DNA of 40,909 nt from Acidimicrobiaceae bacterium. Lineage in GTDB: Bacteria > Actinomycetota > Acidimicrobiia > Acidimicrobiales > RAAP-2. Below are positions 18,801 to 27,431 of this stretch, in pieces (positions within the stretch are counted from its first letter, which is position 1; each line of letters begins with the position of its first letter). The stretch spans positions 29,795 to 70,703 of the forward strand of contig PKXJ01000028.1 of the NCBI GenBank assembly GCA_003132305.1, given 5' to 3'. The notes beneath the pieces were generated by a model, which saw only the letters and a list, made by a program, of their open reading frames with translations, was not told the origin of the DNA and did not search any database. The position numbers and the translations under genes are program-made.

Positions 18801-18898
18801 GGCAGGGATTCGGAATCGACGAACTTCCAGCCGAGGTCCACCCTCATCAGGCGCATTACAAGCGCGTCTTGAACGGCAGACTCAGCGAGCTCTGTCAT
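15893..18898 (-). CDS. hsdR: Type I restriction enzyme, R (motor/nuclease) subunit
   Basis: I chose the ATG at 18898 (MTELAESAVQDAL), which overlaps the hsdS end by 17 bases. It gives 1001 residues, a normal HsdR length. The N-terminal nuclease domain of PD-(D/E)xK type is seen as RYDVVLFVNGFPIVVGETKTP (about 139-158). The superfamily 2 motor has HHQGSGKT Walker A (about 294-301), VDEAHRTQ (about 390-397) and GLTGTP, with a helicase C part including LLTGFDAP. It translocates DNA and cleaves unmethylated targets in complex with HsdM and HsdS. Last but one in the operon hsdM-hsdS-hsdR-GIY-YIG. Confidence 0.95.
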   Translation of the reverse strand: MTELAESAVQDALVMRLMRVDLGWKFVDSESLPREHDSVLLEDYVADALMRLNPDISERPDRIHEVLPRLRAVLLSPANDGLVAANEEMVTWMCGRKTVRFSEAEEYVPINLIDFENPKSNDLIVSTEVTFKTGKEERRYDVVLFVNGFPIVVGETKTPISKHTSWLNGANDIHVAYEVKTPAYFVPNVLSFATEGKELRYGAVRQPPEMWLPWSKTTDELSLLGLGSVLRSAELLLAPEMLLDILRTYTLFSRRSSTHGGYLIKMIPRYPQVEAVEAIVARVRDSRKRQGLIWHHQGSGKTLLMAFAAARLRQLMDLDAPTILVVLDRLELIEQLQGEFASVGIPSLKTAETRDELRKMLSEDVRGVIVTTIYRFKDAGELNTRSNIVVMVDEAHRTQEGRLGLDMREALPNAKFIGLTGTPISTADRNTWETFGDPADPEGVMNHYSVERSIADGATLPIHIETRLVDFHIDQRALDEAFIELAEGEGLDERETGILAKRASRVDQIMKSPERVGAVCADIVEHYRGKVAPLGLKAQVVAFDRELCVAYYEAIAALLEEGEEATVVMTTAKGDPAAWDTWSLDRDQEARIKDRFRDIDDPLKFVIVTAKLLTGFDAPIDGVMYLDKPLRAHTLFQAVCRTNRRWTNPNTGQEKLHGLVVDYVGMGSELAKAVAVSDTAERKAFPAEVDELVTLLGEYVGECMVRFHGVDRNAKGFEQLYEAQNCLPTQADRDSFAADFIRAEGLFEFLWPDTAIRPVEADYKWLSRIYKSIMPTDAPDKLLWQRLGAKTTALISEYVTGFEVDSRGLETVAIDAEVFEAFRQLNLFPDIDPTMPEPPTIEDVLGNLENRLRRKLAGASDHPVWRSLAERLEDLRRSRVDSAAASVEFLKRLLELAKDLVTAEKADEEGRLSEIKVVDPDRGALTQILEEYAPPDVPVIIETVVERIDQIVRPVRGTGWQESQPGDREVRQQLRLVLRSNGLPPQGEIFDRAYAYIREHY

Positions 18899-20075
18899 GA
18901 GGACCCCCCAGCAAGGCATCGTAGGAATTGGGGATCTCAAGATGACCCGATAGGAGTGATGTCAACAGCGCGTACCTAACTTCGGACAATGCTTCCTGTG
19001 AAGCGTGGGCAGCTATCCCAACATCTCGCAGCATTCCAATAAAATCTGCTACCTGATGCTGCTTTTCCAATGCGGGTACTGGAATCTCAATATCAAATAA
19101 CTCTCGTCGATTAATTTTTGGCATCTTCGTCCGACCTGATTTCGCGACGCTTCGCTGGGTGAACGAGTCAGAGAGAAGCACTTCCAGCAAGTACTCAGGA
19201 ATTAGCTCGGCGCATGGCCTGAGCGGATAAGCGTCCGCGCTGCACAGCCCACTCGAAGCAGGGAATGCGGCTTTCCGAAGTTCCGGCCTAATCTTCGAAT
19301 AGATGACGTCACGAGAGTCGAACAGATGTTTGCCGCTTGTTACTCCGTCCTGCTCAGCGCTAAGAAGTGGAAGAAGTGTTCCCTCTGACGAGACAATCTT
19401 GTCGACTCCGATGTGAGGCAGGTTCCTATATTCATCCAGAGTCGGGTTAACGAGCTTCGACTCGATCATTGCAACCTCGCCTAACGGGCGAAGTGATTGG
19501 GTCCAGTCGATCAACTCACTTCTTGCAGCATTCGCAGATTCCCGTGCCCGGCGTGCAACCTCATCAGTGGCGCCGAGCCGTTCGTCAATCACTTCAATAA
19601 GATCCACAATTCGACGCTGCTCCAGCAACGGTGGAACGTCGATCTGGATTTGAGCAAACGCTTGATAGGGAAGACTTCTCCGTCGGTTCACCGTGCCTTG
19701 CGCATTCGAGCGGTACGTCTCGAGCATCGTCGGCGACCTCAACAAGAGCTCGAAGAATCCTGGCTCCTGATCCTTTCCAAACCAAGTTAGAGTCGTGTAC
19801 ATAGGGCTCAGGACTCCAGTGAGGCCCGTTCTATTACGAGCGATTGAACCCTCGTCGATGTGAATAGTGGAATAGGCCCACTCGTCAGGCTTCAACACCT
19901 TGTAGCCCTCTAAATCAGCCGATGCGATCCGCTTGTCGAAATACTCACTAGCAAGCACAACACCGTCGTACTTGGACAAAGAGAAGACGGAAGGCTCAAC
20001 TGCATGATTGCCGAGCTTCTCGTTGTCAATTGAAAGAACATCACCAAGTCGGATAGTGCTCCATTGGTCACGCAT
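18882..20075 (-). CDS. hsdS: Type I restriction-modification specificity subunit
   Basis: This 397-residue protein has the two-target-recognition-domain plan of HsdS. The first domain ends with LPYQAFAQIQIDVPPLLEQRRIVDLIEVIDERL, a conserved coiled-coil spacer. The second ends with RRELFDIEIPVPALEKQHQVADFIGML. These repeats bracket a split DNA recognition site whose sequence cannot be read from the protein. It starts at an ATG overlapping the hsdM stop by eight bases. Both recognition domains look full length, so the system should be functional. Confidence 0.92.
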   Translation of the reverse strand: MRDQWSTIRLGDVLSIDNEKLGNHAVEPSVFSLSKYDGVVLASEYFDKRIASADLEGYKVLKPDEWAYSTIHIDEGSIARNRTGLTGVLSPMYTTLTWFGKDQEPGFFELLLRSPTMLETYRSNAQGTVNRRRSLPYQAFAQIQIDVPPLLEQRRIVDLIEVIDERLGATDEVARRARESANAARSELIDWTQSLRPLGEVAMIESKLVNPTLDEYRNLPHIGVDKIVSSEGTLLPLLSAEQDGVTSGKHLFDSRDVIYSKIRPELRKAAFPASSGLCSADAYPLRPCAELIPEYLLEVLLSDSFTQRSVAKSGRTKMPKINRRELFDIEIPVPALEKQHQVADFIGMLRDVGIAAHASQEALSEVRYALLTSLLSGHLEIPNSYDALLGGPHDRAR

Positions 20076-21567
20076 AGCCCACGGCCTTAAGGCGCTCAGC
20101 CAACTTTGCTTCAGCCGCGCGCAAGGCGACCTGCGCGGTCGCGAGACTGGAAAGCGCCGCTGCGATGTCGGCTCTCTCGCTGTTTTCTGCTTTCAGATAA
20201 CGGCCAATATTCAAATCCCAGCCGTTCTCCTCAATCTCCGCGTGCTCTACAAGACGTGCGAAAACTTTCTCATCACTGCACCCTTCGCCTGACTGGTATG
20301 TAGCCAAGATCGCGTCAGCGTCCGAGTTGTCCATGGTGTTCTGGTTTTTGCCTCTTGAGAACCTAAGTGAACCGTCAACGAACAGAACAGTGCCCTTGCG
20401 CGACAGTTCCTTCTTGGAACGAAATATTAAGAGGCACGCTGGAATGCTGGTCGAGTAGAAGAGGTTGGCCGGCAGACCGATGATAGTTTCCAGTTGATCG
20501 TTCTCAATTAAGCACTGGCGAATCTTTCCCTCAGCACTGCCACGGAATAAGACCCCGTGGGGCATAACCACTCCAAGCCGACCCCCGCTCGGATCCATTG
20601 AGGCCACCATGTGCTGAACCCAGGCGAAGTCCGCGTTGCCCGCGGGTGGTACGCCACATTCAGCTCGACTCCAGGGATCGGAGTTCCAGGTGTCTGCCCC
20701 CCAACCCTTCAATGAAAACGGCGGATTGGCCATGACCACCTTGAATCGCTGGAGCCGTCCTTTGTCGTCGAGGAACCTGGGCTGACGGAGGGTGTCACCT
20801 CGGATGATCTTCGCGTCCTCGATGTCATGAAGGAAAAGGTTCATTCGAGCAATGGCCGCAGTCGTGAGGTTAACTTCTTGTCCGTAGAAGCGCATCTGTT
20901 TAAGTGAACCGCCAGCTTCGATGACCTCATTGGCCGCTTCGACGAGCATCCCACCGGAGCCGCACGCTGGATCGTAGATGGAATCAGTGGGCTTGGGTTC
21001 TAGGATGCGGGTCAGCAGTCTGACGACGGTTCGCGGAGTGAAGAACTCACCCGCCTTCTTACCTGACTCGTCGGCGAATTGCTTCAACAGGTACTCGTAC
21101 GCGTTGCCGAGGACATCGTGTCCGACCGCTTCGGGCGAGAGGTTCAGCGTGCCGAAAGACTCGATGAGGGCTAGAAGAGCTGTCTCGGGAAGCTTGTCCT
21201 TATTGCCCCATGGGACGTCGCCAAAGATTCCGGCCAATGTCTCAGGATTGGCCTGTTGGATGCGGTCGAGGATGTTCTGCAGCGCCACGCCGATGTTCTC
21301 AGCGACTCGACGCAGATCGACCCAACGGCAACCGGGAGGGATCACAAATCGGTGGTAATCGGCTTCGATCTCGTCCGTCAGATCATCTTCGAAGTCCACG
21401 ATCGCCCGTGCCCGCTCGGCGTCCCAACTGTCGTTGATCCGCTTATAAAAGAGCAGCGGGAAGATGTAGGCCTTAAAGTCTGAAGGATCGACCGGACCGC
21501 GAAGAGAGTTTGCCGCAGCCCACAGTCGGCTTTCGAGTTCCTGCTGGCTCACTCCGATTTGAGCCAT
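20068..21567 (-). CDS. hsdM: Type I restriction-modification methyltransferase subunit
   Basis: The ATG at 21567 has GGGGAAAGG seven bases upstream and gives 499 residues; the longer frame starting at 21594 lacks a ribosome site. The N-terminal helical domain (LESRLWAAANSLRGPVDPSDFKAYIFPLLFYKRI) is typical of HsdM. DPACGSGGML (about 199) is the SAM-binding motif and NPPFSL (about 277) is the N6-adenine catalytic motif. With HsdS it methylates adenine in the target and with HsdR it forms the restriction complex. It heads the minus-strand hsd operon. Confidence 0.95.
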   Translation of the reverse strand: MAQIGVSQQELESRLWAAANSLRGPVDPSDFKAYIFPLLFYKRINDSWDAERARAIVDFEDDLTDEIEADYHRFVIPPGCRWVDLRRVAENIGVALQNILDRIQQANPETLAGIFGDVPWGNKDKLPETALLALIESFGTLNLSPEAVGHDVLGNAYEYLLKQFADESGKKAGEFFTPRTVVRLLTRILEPKPTDSIYDPACGSGGMLVEAANEVIEAGGSLKQMRFYGQEVNLTTAAIARMNLFLHDIEDAKIIRGDTLRQPRFLDDKGRLQRFKVVMANPPFSLKGWGADTWNSDPWSRAECGVPPAGNADFAWVQHMVASMDPSGGRLGVVMPHGVLFRGSAEGKIRQCLIENDQLETIIGLPANLFYSTSIPACLLIFRSKKELSRKGTVLFVDGSLRFSRGKNQNTMDNSDADAILATYQSGEGCSDEKVFARLVEHAEIEENGWDLNIGRYLKAENSERADIAAALSSLATAQVALRAAEAKLAERLKAVGYA

Positions 21568-21878
21568 TATCAGACCTTTCCCCATTATCTTCACTCGAGT
21601 TGTTCAATTGACATCCCCATGTAAAGGTTGATCCTATCTAGGGCAGACACTTGAAGTTGAATCGCCCAGGAACACTCGGGAACGACGGTGACTTAACCGC
21701 ATGACTCCAACTAGCTCAGATCTCCAGTGTTCCACATGCCCCCTAAATTAGACCGTGAATCGATCCCTTGATGCGCCCAGGGATTGATCCATCTGCCGGG
21801 CGCCAGAAGGTGCTCCTGGACCCTTGAGTGAGTTTTGGGCGATGATGATGATGCCTTACCCGTAGATGGAGGCGCGAC

Positions 21879-22799
21879 TTGCCCAAGATAGGAAACCAAC
21901 TACTTGACGCTGTGGTCTATCTTTACGGCTCCGAGAGCAACGCTAATGATGGCGTCAGGGCTGGCGGCTCTGGCTTCGTGTTAGGCGTCTGGTCCCAACC
22001 GCAGAACTTGATGTACCTCTACGTCGTTACGAACCGACACGTTGTCCAAAAGGGATGTTCGGTTGTGAGAATGACGAGCGGTAGTAACGAGGTCGTAGTT
22101 AAGGTCGTTCCAGAAGAGGATTGGGTGTGCCCTAGGGGGACGAACGACGACCTCGCTATCTGGCTTTTTGGTACTCAACACCTAACCAATGACATCAACT
22201 TTTCGGCTGTGTCGTTCGACAGGCTCATCATGAAGGAATCAGTCAGTGAGTACAGCGTCGGCGATGATTGCTTCATGCTGGGTCGATTTGTGACACATGA
22301 TGGTAGACAAAGGAATTTGCCAACGGCCAGGTTCGGCAATATCTCAATGCTCCCAACCGAGCCAGTCGAGGTAGGTAGGGACGAGTTCGCCGACCTCTTC
22401 ATGGTAGAAACGCGATCTCAAGCGGGGTATAGCGGATCGCCGGTTTTCTTGTATCGAGAAAAAACGGCGGTCTCCATACCAGTTCGCCCTTCCATTAACT
22501 ACACCACCGGAGTTCGCAATATTGAAGTATCTGCCAGCGAGCGAGTTGACATCAAGCTTCTAGGTGTAAATCTGGGCCAGTTCCCGAGGTTGGCAACCAT
22601 TGTGCAGGTGAACGATAGTGAAGAGGTGATTCAAGGGCAACATCCGGAACTACCTAAAGATGCGCGAGTCGAATTGGGTTCCAGCATGATTGGCGTAGTT
22701 CCGGCCTGGAAACTGCTGGACCTCGTGAACAGAGAAGACGTGCGTTCCGTGAGACAAGAGTCCCGCCCGAGTTACTTGATTGAGACGCCCGGGGCCTAA
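21879..22799 (+). CDS. Stand-alone trypsin-like serine protease in the defence island
   Basis: This 306-residue protein starts at a TTG with GGAGG six bases upstream. A chymotrypsin-fold triad is visible: TNRHVV (His54), NDDLAIW (Asp91) and AGYSGSPVF (Ser185, in a GxSGSP setting like GDSGGP). There is no signal peptide or transmembrane helix, so it should act in the cytoplasm, which is unusual for this fold. The last 90 residues carry no recognisable domain. It lies alone between hsdM (divergent) and a T5orf172 gene (convergent). Proteases of this type occur as effectors in several anti-phage systems, so a role as activated effector is plausible but no partner sensor is adjacent. Confidence 0.7.
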   Translation: MPKIGNQLLDAVVYLYGSESNANDGVRAGGSGFVLGVWSQPQNLMYLYVVTNRHVVQKGCSVVRMTSGSNEVVVKVVPEEDWVCPRGTNDDLAIWLFGTQHLTNDINFSAVSFDRLIMKESVSEYSVGDDCFMLGRFVTHDGRQRNLPTARFGNISMLPTEPVEVGRDEFADLFMVETRSQAGYSGSPVFLYREKTAVSIPVRPSINYTTGVRNIEVSASERVDIKLLGVNLGQFPRLATIVQVNDSEEVIQGQHPELPKDARVELGSSMIGVVPAWKLLDLVNREDVRSVRQESRPSYLIETPGA

Positions 22800-22837
22800 C
22801 AGGATGAATGCTCGGACATGTGACTGGCGCTGAAACA

Positions 22838-23608
22838 TCAACCGTCACCGGTGGCCGCTTTGATGGTGTAGCCCTGGTTCGTCGCGATGCGATCCAGAGC
22901 CTCGAGCGTCGTTGCGAACCATTCGCGCCCAGTTCGTTTGCCAGTGGAGCGAGCGTGTCCGATGTCGTTCAAGGTGTCGTGGAAGATTCGCTCAGCGTCC
23001 TTAAGCGACACGCCGTTTGGTGGAAGGTACACGCGAAGTGTTACGTAGTCCTCTGGCAAGCCAGTTTGTCTTTGCTGCTCACCAATGCGTTCATCAGCGC
23101 TGCGCTCACTCTTGCCGACCTTGAACCAGTAACGGTCTGGGTCAACCTTTTGAGGGACTCGTAAGAAAGTCGGTAGCGAATAAACGTAGATTCCTGGCAT
23201 TGAACCAATTGAGGCTTCCAACTCGCGAGAGCGTTCTTCGAGATCTTCGGCCTCGTGGGCTTGGGCGACGTCGTTAAACGTGAGCTCATCAAGAGCGGCA
23301 ACGAGGTCGTTGAGGTACTGGATTGTGTCAAGCGAAAGTGTGTTGCGTCGGATCAGCGTGCGGATTCTGCCAATGCACTGCCGTGCGATACTCGGAGCTG
23401 AAGGCATGATCCCTTCTGTCAGGAGTCGTACCGCCACTCGGGTATTGGCCGCCGCGCCCTGATTGGCACCACCTCCCCCGTCGACGAGTTCACGGTTCGT
23501 TGCAGCCCCAGCTTCAATCAGGCGGTACACCTGGCCAAGCTGATCAGCAGTGCTCTCGAGCGCTGCTCGAATCTCTGCCCGCACTTCATCAGAGGGTGGC
23601 CGAATCAC
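22838..23608 (-). CDS. T5orf172/GIY-YIG-superfamily protein with helical N-terminus
   Basis: From the GTG at 23608 (GGTGGGAT upstream) the protein has 256 residues; a TTG at 23653 would add 15 without a ribosome site. The first about 135 residues are helical and end in an acidic coiled segment. The C-terminal part has the T5orf172 pattern: GIYVY (139-143), WFKVG (about 161-165), Arg174, AERIFH with Glu206, and GREWF (227-231). Phage and bacterial homologues are annotated as GIY-YIG-like nucleases. The N-terminal extension could be a sensor or oligomerisation part. It is 135 bases downstream of the Gabija-like helicase gene on the same strand, so it may be transcribed with it. Confidence 0.65.
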   Translation of the reverse strand: MIRPPSDEVRAEIRAALESTADQLGQVYRLIEAGAATNRELVDGGGGANQGAAANTRVAVRLLTEGIMPSAPSIARQCIGRIRTLIRRNTLSLDTIQYLNDLVAALDELTFNDVAQAHEAEDLEERSRELEASIGSMPGIYVYSLPTFLRVPQKVDPDRYWFKVGKSERSADERIGEQQRQTGLPEDYVTLRVYLPPNGVSLKDAERIFHDTLNDIGHARSTGKRTGREWFATTLEALDRIATNQGYTIKAATGDG

Positions 23609-23742
23609 GATCCCACCGTACCTCTCAAACCTGCAGTTGTAATCATGTAGCAAATCTGTGGTCCACTCGGACTCAGTGCCTTGTCAGGTGGAAGTCATCG
23701 CCCCCATGACATCAACGACGCCTTCGAGGCTCCATGGTTTTG

Positions 23743-25446
23743 TCAGCCTACTAACGCTCGGGCATCTGTCGGTCTGACGATTACAACCTTATGCCTCGCT
23801 CTCGTAATTCCCACTCGCAGTAACCGCCGACTCGCGATAAACGGTGCTTCCTCCCGACTCTCATCGAAGAATTTGCTCTTGTACTTTCCCTCCACCAGTA
23901 CTACCGCATCGAACTCTTTTCCTTTCGACTTGTGTATGGTCATGATCAGGCAACCTTGCGGATCACGTTGACTGGAAATGATCCTTCCCATATTCAAAGT
24001 ACGCTTCACTATGTCAGACGCGTTGCCGTAGGAGCCTCGTTCGGACCACTCTTGTGCGAGACGATTGCCGATCTCGTCGGTTGCCCGGAAGAGCCTGACG
24101 TAGCGCACGTTGGCGTGAACTTCTTTGAACTCGGGAATCTGAGCAACCACCTCACGCGCCCTTATCCAGTCGGCAGCCGGATCGCCATTGATTTTGAGGC
24201 CAAGATTGAACGCCTCGACCAACTGAATTGCTGATCGAGGGCGTGGCAGAGCGCCTTCGGCCACTTTGTTAGACGCGGTTCGATAGCGGGTCATGGTACT
24301 CTCCGCCGACGCGCTGGGAGTAATTGAATTCTTCACTTCGAAATAGTCGGCAATCGCGGTGAGCGATCTGGACACGGCGACCGAGACGTCACGATCGGGC
24401 CACTCAAGGATTGACGCTATTACTTGAGCAGCCGCTGCAGTAAGCTCGGCGTCCCAAACAACGTCGTGATCGACTGGTCGCAACGAGTAGCCATTGTACG
24501 CATGCTCGACACTGAAAATTGCAGACAAGTCCGCCACAAACGGATTAGCTCGACACAACACCGCAACCGACGGTTCAGTGATCCCCGCCTGACGAAGAGC
24601 GGACAAGGTCCAGATCAGCGCTGCGTGAACCTGTGACTCGAAATTTCGCGTCCAATAGCGGATCACTTGCACATCAGCAGTATCGGGAAGTTCTCGGTTA
24701 TAAAGGATGGCATCCGCGTACTGCAAAATCCCAGCGTCGGGGCTGCGATGATTCTCCCCACCAAGATCAAACTCCGCAGGGTGCAAGAACTCCCGGAGCA
24801 GATCGAGGCGCCGAGGATCGACGCGCGAGTCGTATTCGAAAATACGCTGGTCTGGATCTGCCAGAATCACCAGACGGCTTCCCACGGAGAGGATCTTCAC
24901 CAACTCCCATTGAGCATCGTCAGTGTCCTGAAACTCATCAACGATGATTACGGGGTACTTGTCGGCAATAAGTTCGCGCACTGAAGATGATCTTGCGAGC
25001 AGACCGGCGCTGGAGCTTGCGAACAGATCGAAAACATAGAGTCCGTCTTCCGTAGCCAACCGGAGTCGCTCTGCCTCCCAATCCCCGCCAAAGGCTGCTT
25101 TGTCAACACGCTCCGGCCCAGGAAAGTAAAGCCGCGCTGGTCCTCCAGTTAGGAGTCGTCCGTGCGCCCTCAAAATGTCCATGCAGAATGCGTGATAGGT
25201 CTTGACGTTGATACTCTGGCGCTCTTCAAAAGTCAGCAAATCTCTGCACCTAGTGAGAACCTGGCGAACGGCCGCTCGTGAGAAGCTTAGGAACAGAATC
25301 TCTTGACCAGTCTTCAGATCCGTCATCAGCCGTTGTGCCTTTAACAGTGAGAGCGTCGTCTTTCCCGACCCGGGACCTCCCAGTACCAAGATTGGGCAAT
25401 CTTCGGCCAGGGCTGCTTGTGCTTGCTCCGATAGATCCAGATTCAT
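23743..25446 (-). CDS. UvrD-like helicase, GajB-like component of a Gabija system
   Basis: This 567-residue superfamily 1 helicase has GGPGSGKTT (Walker A, residues 23-31), LFLSFSRAAVRQVL (motif Ia), VIIVDEFQDTD (DExQ Walker B) and LLRVGITRARHKVVIV (motif VI). It lacks the large accessory domains of UvrD/PcrA, as expected of GajB, which is about 500 residues. Its start overlaps the upstream OLD-type nuclease stop (ATGA). In Gabija, the GajB helicase works with the GajA nuclease to cut phage DNA when nucleotide pools fall. Motifs point to an intact enzyme. Confidence 0.85.
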   Translation of the reverse strand: MNLDLSEQAQAALAEDCPILVLGGPGSGKTTLSLLKAQRLMTDLKTGQEILFLSFSRAAVRQVLTRCRDLLTFEERQSINVKTYHAFCMDILRAHGRLLTGGPARLYFPGPERVDKAAFGGDWEAERLRLATEDGLYVFDLFASSSAGLLARSSSVRELIADKYPVIIVDEFQDTDDAQWELVKILSVGSRLVILADPDQRIFEYDSRVDPRRLDLLREFLHPAEFDLGGENHRSPDAGILQYADAILYNRELPDTADVQVIRYWTRNFESQVHAALIWTLSALRQAGITEPSVAVLCRANPFVADLSAIFSVEHAYNGYSLRPVDHDVVWDAELTAAAAQVIASILEWPDRDVSVAVSRSLTAIADYFEVKNSITPSASAESTMTRYRTASNKVAEGALPRPRSAIQLVEAFNLGLKINGDPAADWIRAREVVAQIPEFKEVHANVRYVRLFRATDEIGNRLAQEWSERGSYGNASDIVKRTLNMGRIISSQRDPQGCLIMTIHKSKGKEFDAVVLVEGKYKSKFFDESREEAPFIASRRLLRVGITRARHKVVIVRPTDARALVG

Positions 25447-27308
25447 CCGTCCGGTTCCGCCGCAGACGATTCCGCAACTGTGATCGCCGCAGACCGAACG
25501 CCTATATCTTCATATGCATTGGTCAAGGACTCGTCGATGGTCGTCAAGACTTCGCGGATAAATTCCGGCATCTCTTCCTCCGTCTCGCAATGATCCATGA
25601 CCATGGCTGCGTAGCTCCACGCGTCACCTTTCCGAGCCTTCAGGACCCTAAAGGCTATGTCTCCAACTTGTTCGTCTGGGGTCTCTGATGAATAAGGCCC
25701 TCGGCTAGCGGGGTAGTCAGGTCGCTGTGACACCTCGTCCAAGAACCGACGTAATACCACGATTGGAGTCTGGTCGACGATCAGGCGCTCGATGCCCTTT
25801 TCCGGTGACTGCCAATAATGGTCGAACTTGGCCAAATTCGTTCGAGCCTCCTTGCCCAGTGGCGTGTTCGGTTGATCGAACACAGCAAAGGACGTTTTTG
25901 CAAGAGCTCTGAAAATTGGCCCGTAACGATGGACGTCGCCATCTCCGCTGGCGGTAAAGATTGTGAGACCCGCGAGATCGAAGTGCGTGTACTCGTCGGG
26001 CTTCAGGCCTTCGAGAACTGACGACGCAACTGAGAAGACCGCGGCCTCGGTTGTTCCTTCCACCACCAGGACGGCCTTACTCAAGATCGCTTCGGCGAAC
26101 TGGCGTCGCTCGGTGCGATAGGCCTTGGGCTTAACTCCGGCCGTGTCGATCGGTTCGCCTATTAGAGTTCCTTGAGCGTCCCGATTGAGCATCACGATGT
26201 TGTTGGGCTCAAACTGCTCAATGACATATGGCGAATGGGAGGTGACGATTGACTGACCCATCTCCTGGAGAACAAAACGCGTCACCCGCCGTTGCGTATG
26301 AGGAGGCAGGGCTATCTCTGGCTCTTCCATCGCGAAGATGACTGACTGCTTTCCCCTCAAGTCAGCGATCAAGGTGAGCAGCGCGAAGACCAGTAGGTTG
26401 ATCGAACCAGTACCTTGTCGCGCGTAAGGAACCAGGTGATTGCTGGGCTCGGTGGCGATGAAAAGCCGAACTACTTCTCGCATGTGCTCGCGAGTCAGGT
26501 CCGATGCAAAGAATGCCGCCGAATCATCGCCAGGGGCGAGGTTCACGAACTTCGCGAGCCGCGTCCGAATCTCGGCGCGGACCTCCTTAAGCTGCTCAAC
26601 GTCTCCGATTGCAGGGTCAAGTGTCTGGAGGGTAGTCAAAGTATCGCGCCACATAGCCGTCGCGCCCTCTCCCCCAAGTTTCAGAATCGTATCGAGCAGA
26701 GACCCCCTCTGGAGGCTCAGGGCTCGAGATCCAGTACGTAATGTGCGCAAGAATATGAACCCACATAAACGCTTGTGAGACCGCATGAACTGAGCACGGC
26801 CTTGTCCAAGCTTTGCTAACTCTTCCTCATCCAAGTCGTCGGGTACAGGGACTGGATGGTTAAAGAAGGTGTCACCGACAAAGTCGTCTTCGTCACTGTC
26901 GTACCGGCCTAGGAATAGAAGTGGCAGCGCCCATACCACTCCCTCCGCATCGGCGCGGTCTGCACCGCCTTGCTCCTCATCCATAAACTCGTATGTCTCG
27001 TCATCCCAGCGTCTGATGTGCTGCCCGAATTGGCGCAAGGCTTCGCTGGAGAGGTCAATCAACACAACATCGATACGAATTTCACGTGAGTTTCCATCAT
27101 CTTCGAGGTATTGACCCAAGCAGAAGTCGTGTTCATCAACAACTGGCCGACGATACAGCCGTTCCGGGCCAAGCACGAGGTCGAGCGCTTCACAGACGGT
27201 CGACTTGCCCACGTTGTTACCGCCGACGAGCAGAGTGTTGTCATTGAACCGAACACGACCGATGCCAACACCTCGAAAGTTCTGGATGTCGAGCTGGCGT
27301 ACTTTCAC
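25443..27308 (-). CDS. OLD-type ATPase/TOPRIM nuclease, GajA-like component of a Gabija system
   Basis: This 621-residue protein starts at GTG 27308, with GAGGA about ten bases upstream. GGNNVGKST (29-37) is the Walker A motif of the ABC-type ATPase, and FAMEEPEIALPPHTQRR is the signature and Walker B region with a following SHSPYVIEQF. After the ATPase comes a TOPRIM nuclease starting LVVEGTTEAAVF (about 411) with SGDGD and FAVFDQPNT as likely metal-binding acids. This is the GajA/OLD class 2 architecture, here slightly longer than the about 580 residues of the best-known GajA. It pairs directly with the UvrD-like gene, which is the Gabija arrangement. Confidence 0.85.
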   Translation of the reverse strand: MKVRQLDIQNFRGVGIGRVRFNDNTLLVGGNNVGKSTVCEALDLVLGPERLYRRPVVDEHDFCLGQYLEDDGNSREIRIDVVLIDLSSEALRQFGQHIRRWDDETYEFMDEEQGGADRADAEGVVWALPLLFLGRYDSDEDDFVGDTFFNHPVPVPDDLDEEELAKLGQGRAQFMRSHKRLCGFIFLRTLRTGSRALSLQRGSLLDTILKLGGEGATAMWRDTLTTLQTLDPAIGDVEQLKEVRAEIRTRLAKFVNLAPGDDSAAFFASDLTREHMREVVRLFIATEPSNHLVPYARQGTGSINLLVFALLTLIADLRGKQSVIFAMEEPEIALPPHTQRRVTRFVLQEMGQSIVTSHSPYVIEQFEPNNIVMLNRDAQGTLIGEPIDTAGVKPKAYRTERRQFAEAILSKAVLVVEGTTEAAVFSVASSVLEGLKPDEYTHFDLAGLTIFTASGDGDVHRYGPIFRALAKTSFAVFDQPNTPLGKEARTNLAKFDHYWQSPEKGIERLIVDQTPIVVLRRFLDEVSQRPDYPASRGPYSSETPDEQVGDIAFRVLKARKGDAWSYAAMVMDHCETEEEMPEFIREVLTTIDESLTNAYEDIGVRSAAITVAESSAAEPDG

Positions 27309-27431
27309 GACTTTCGTCCTCGATCCCGCATCTGACTCTGAGCAGATGCATTCACCTCAATACATATATCGATGGGGTCTGCCCCGAATTAGTTGACTCT
27401 GACCACTGAAGCAACGTCGGTCCAGATGTCA

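Noticed and set aside
15893-18898. HsdR considered as a stand-alone helicase or a type III Res subunit
   Set aside because: The N-terminal nuclease motif, the length and the overlap with hsdS and hsdM show it to be the type I R subunit.
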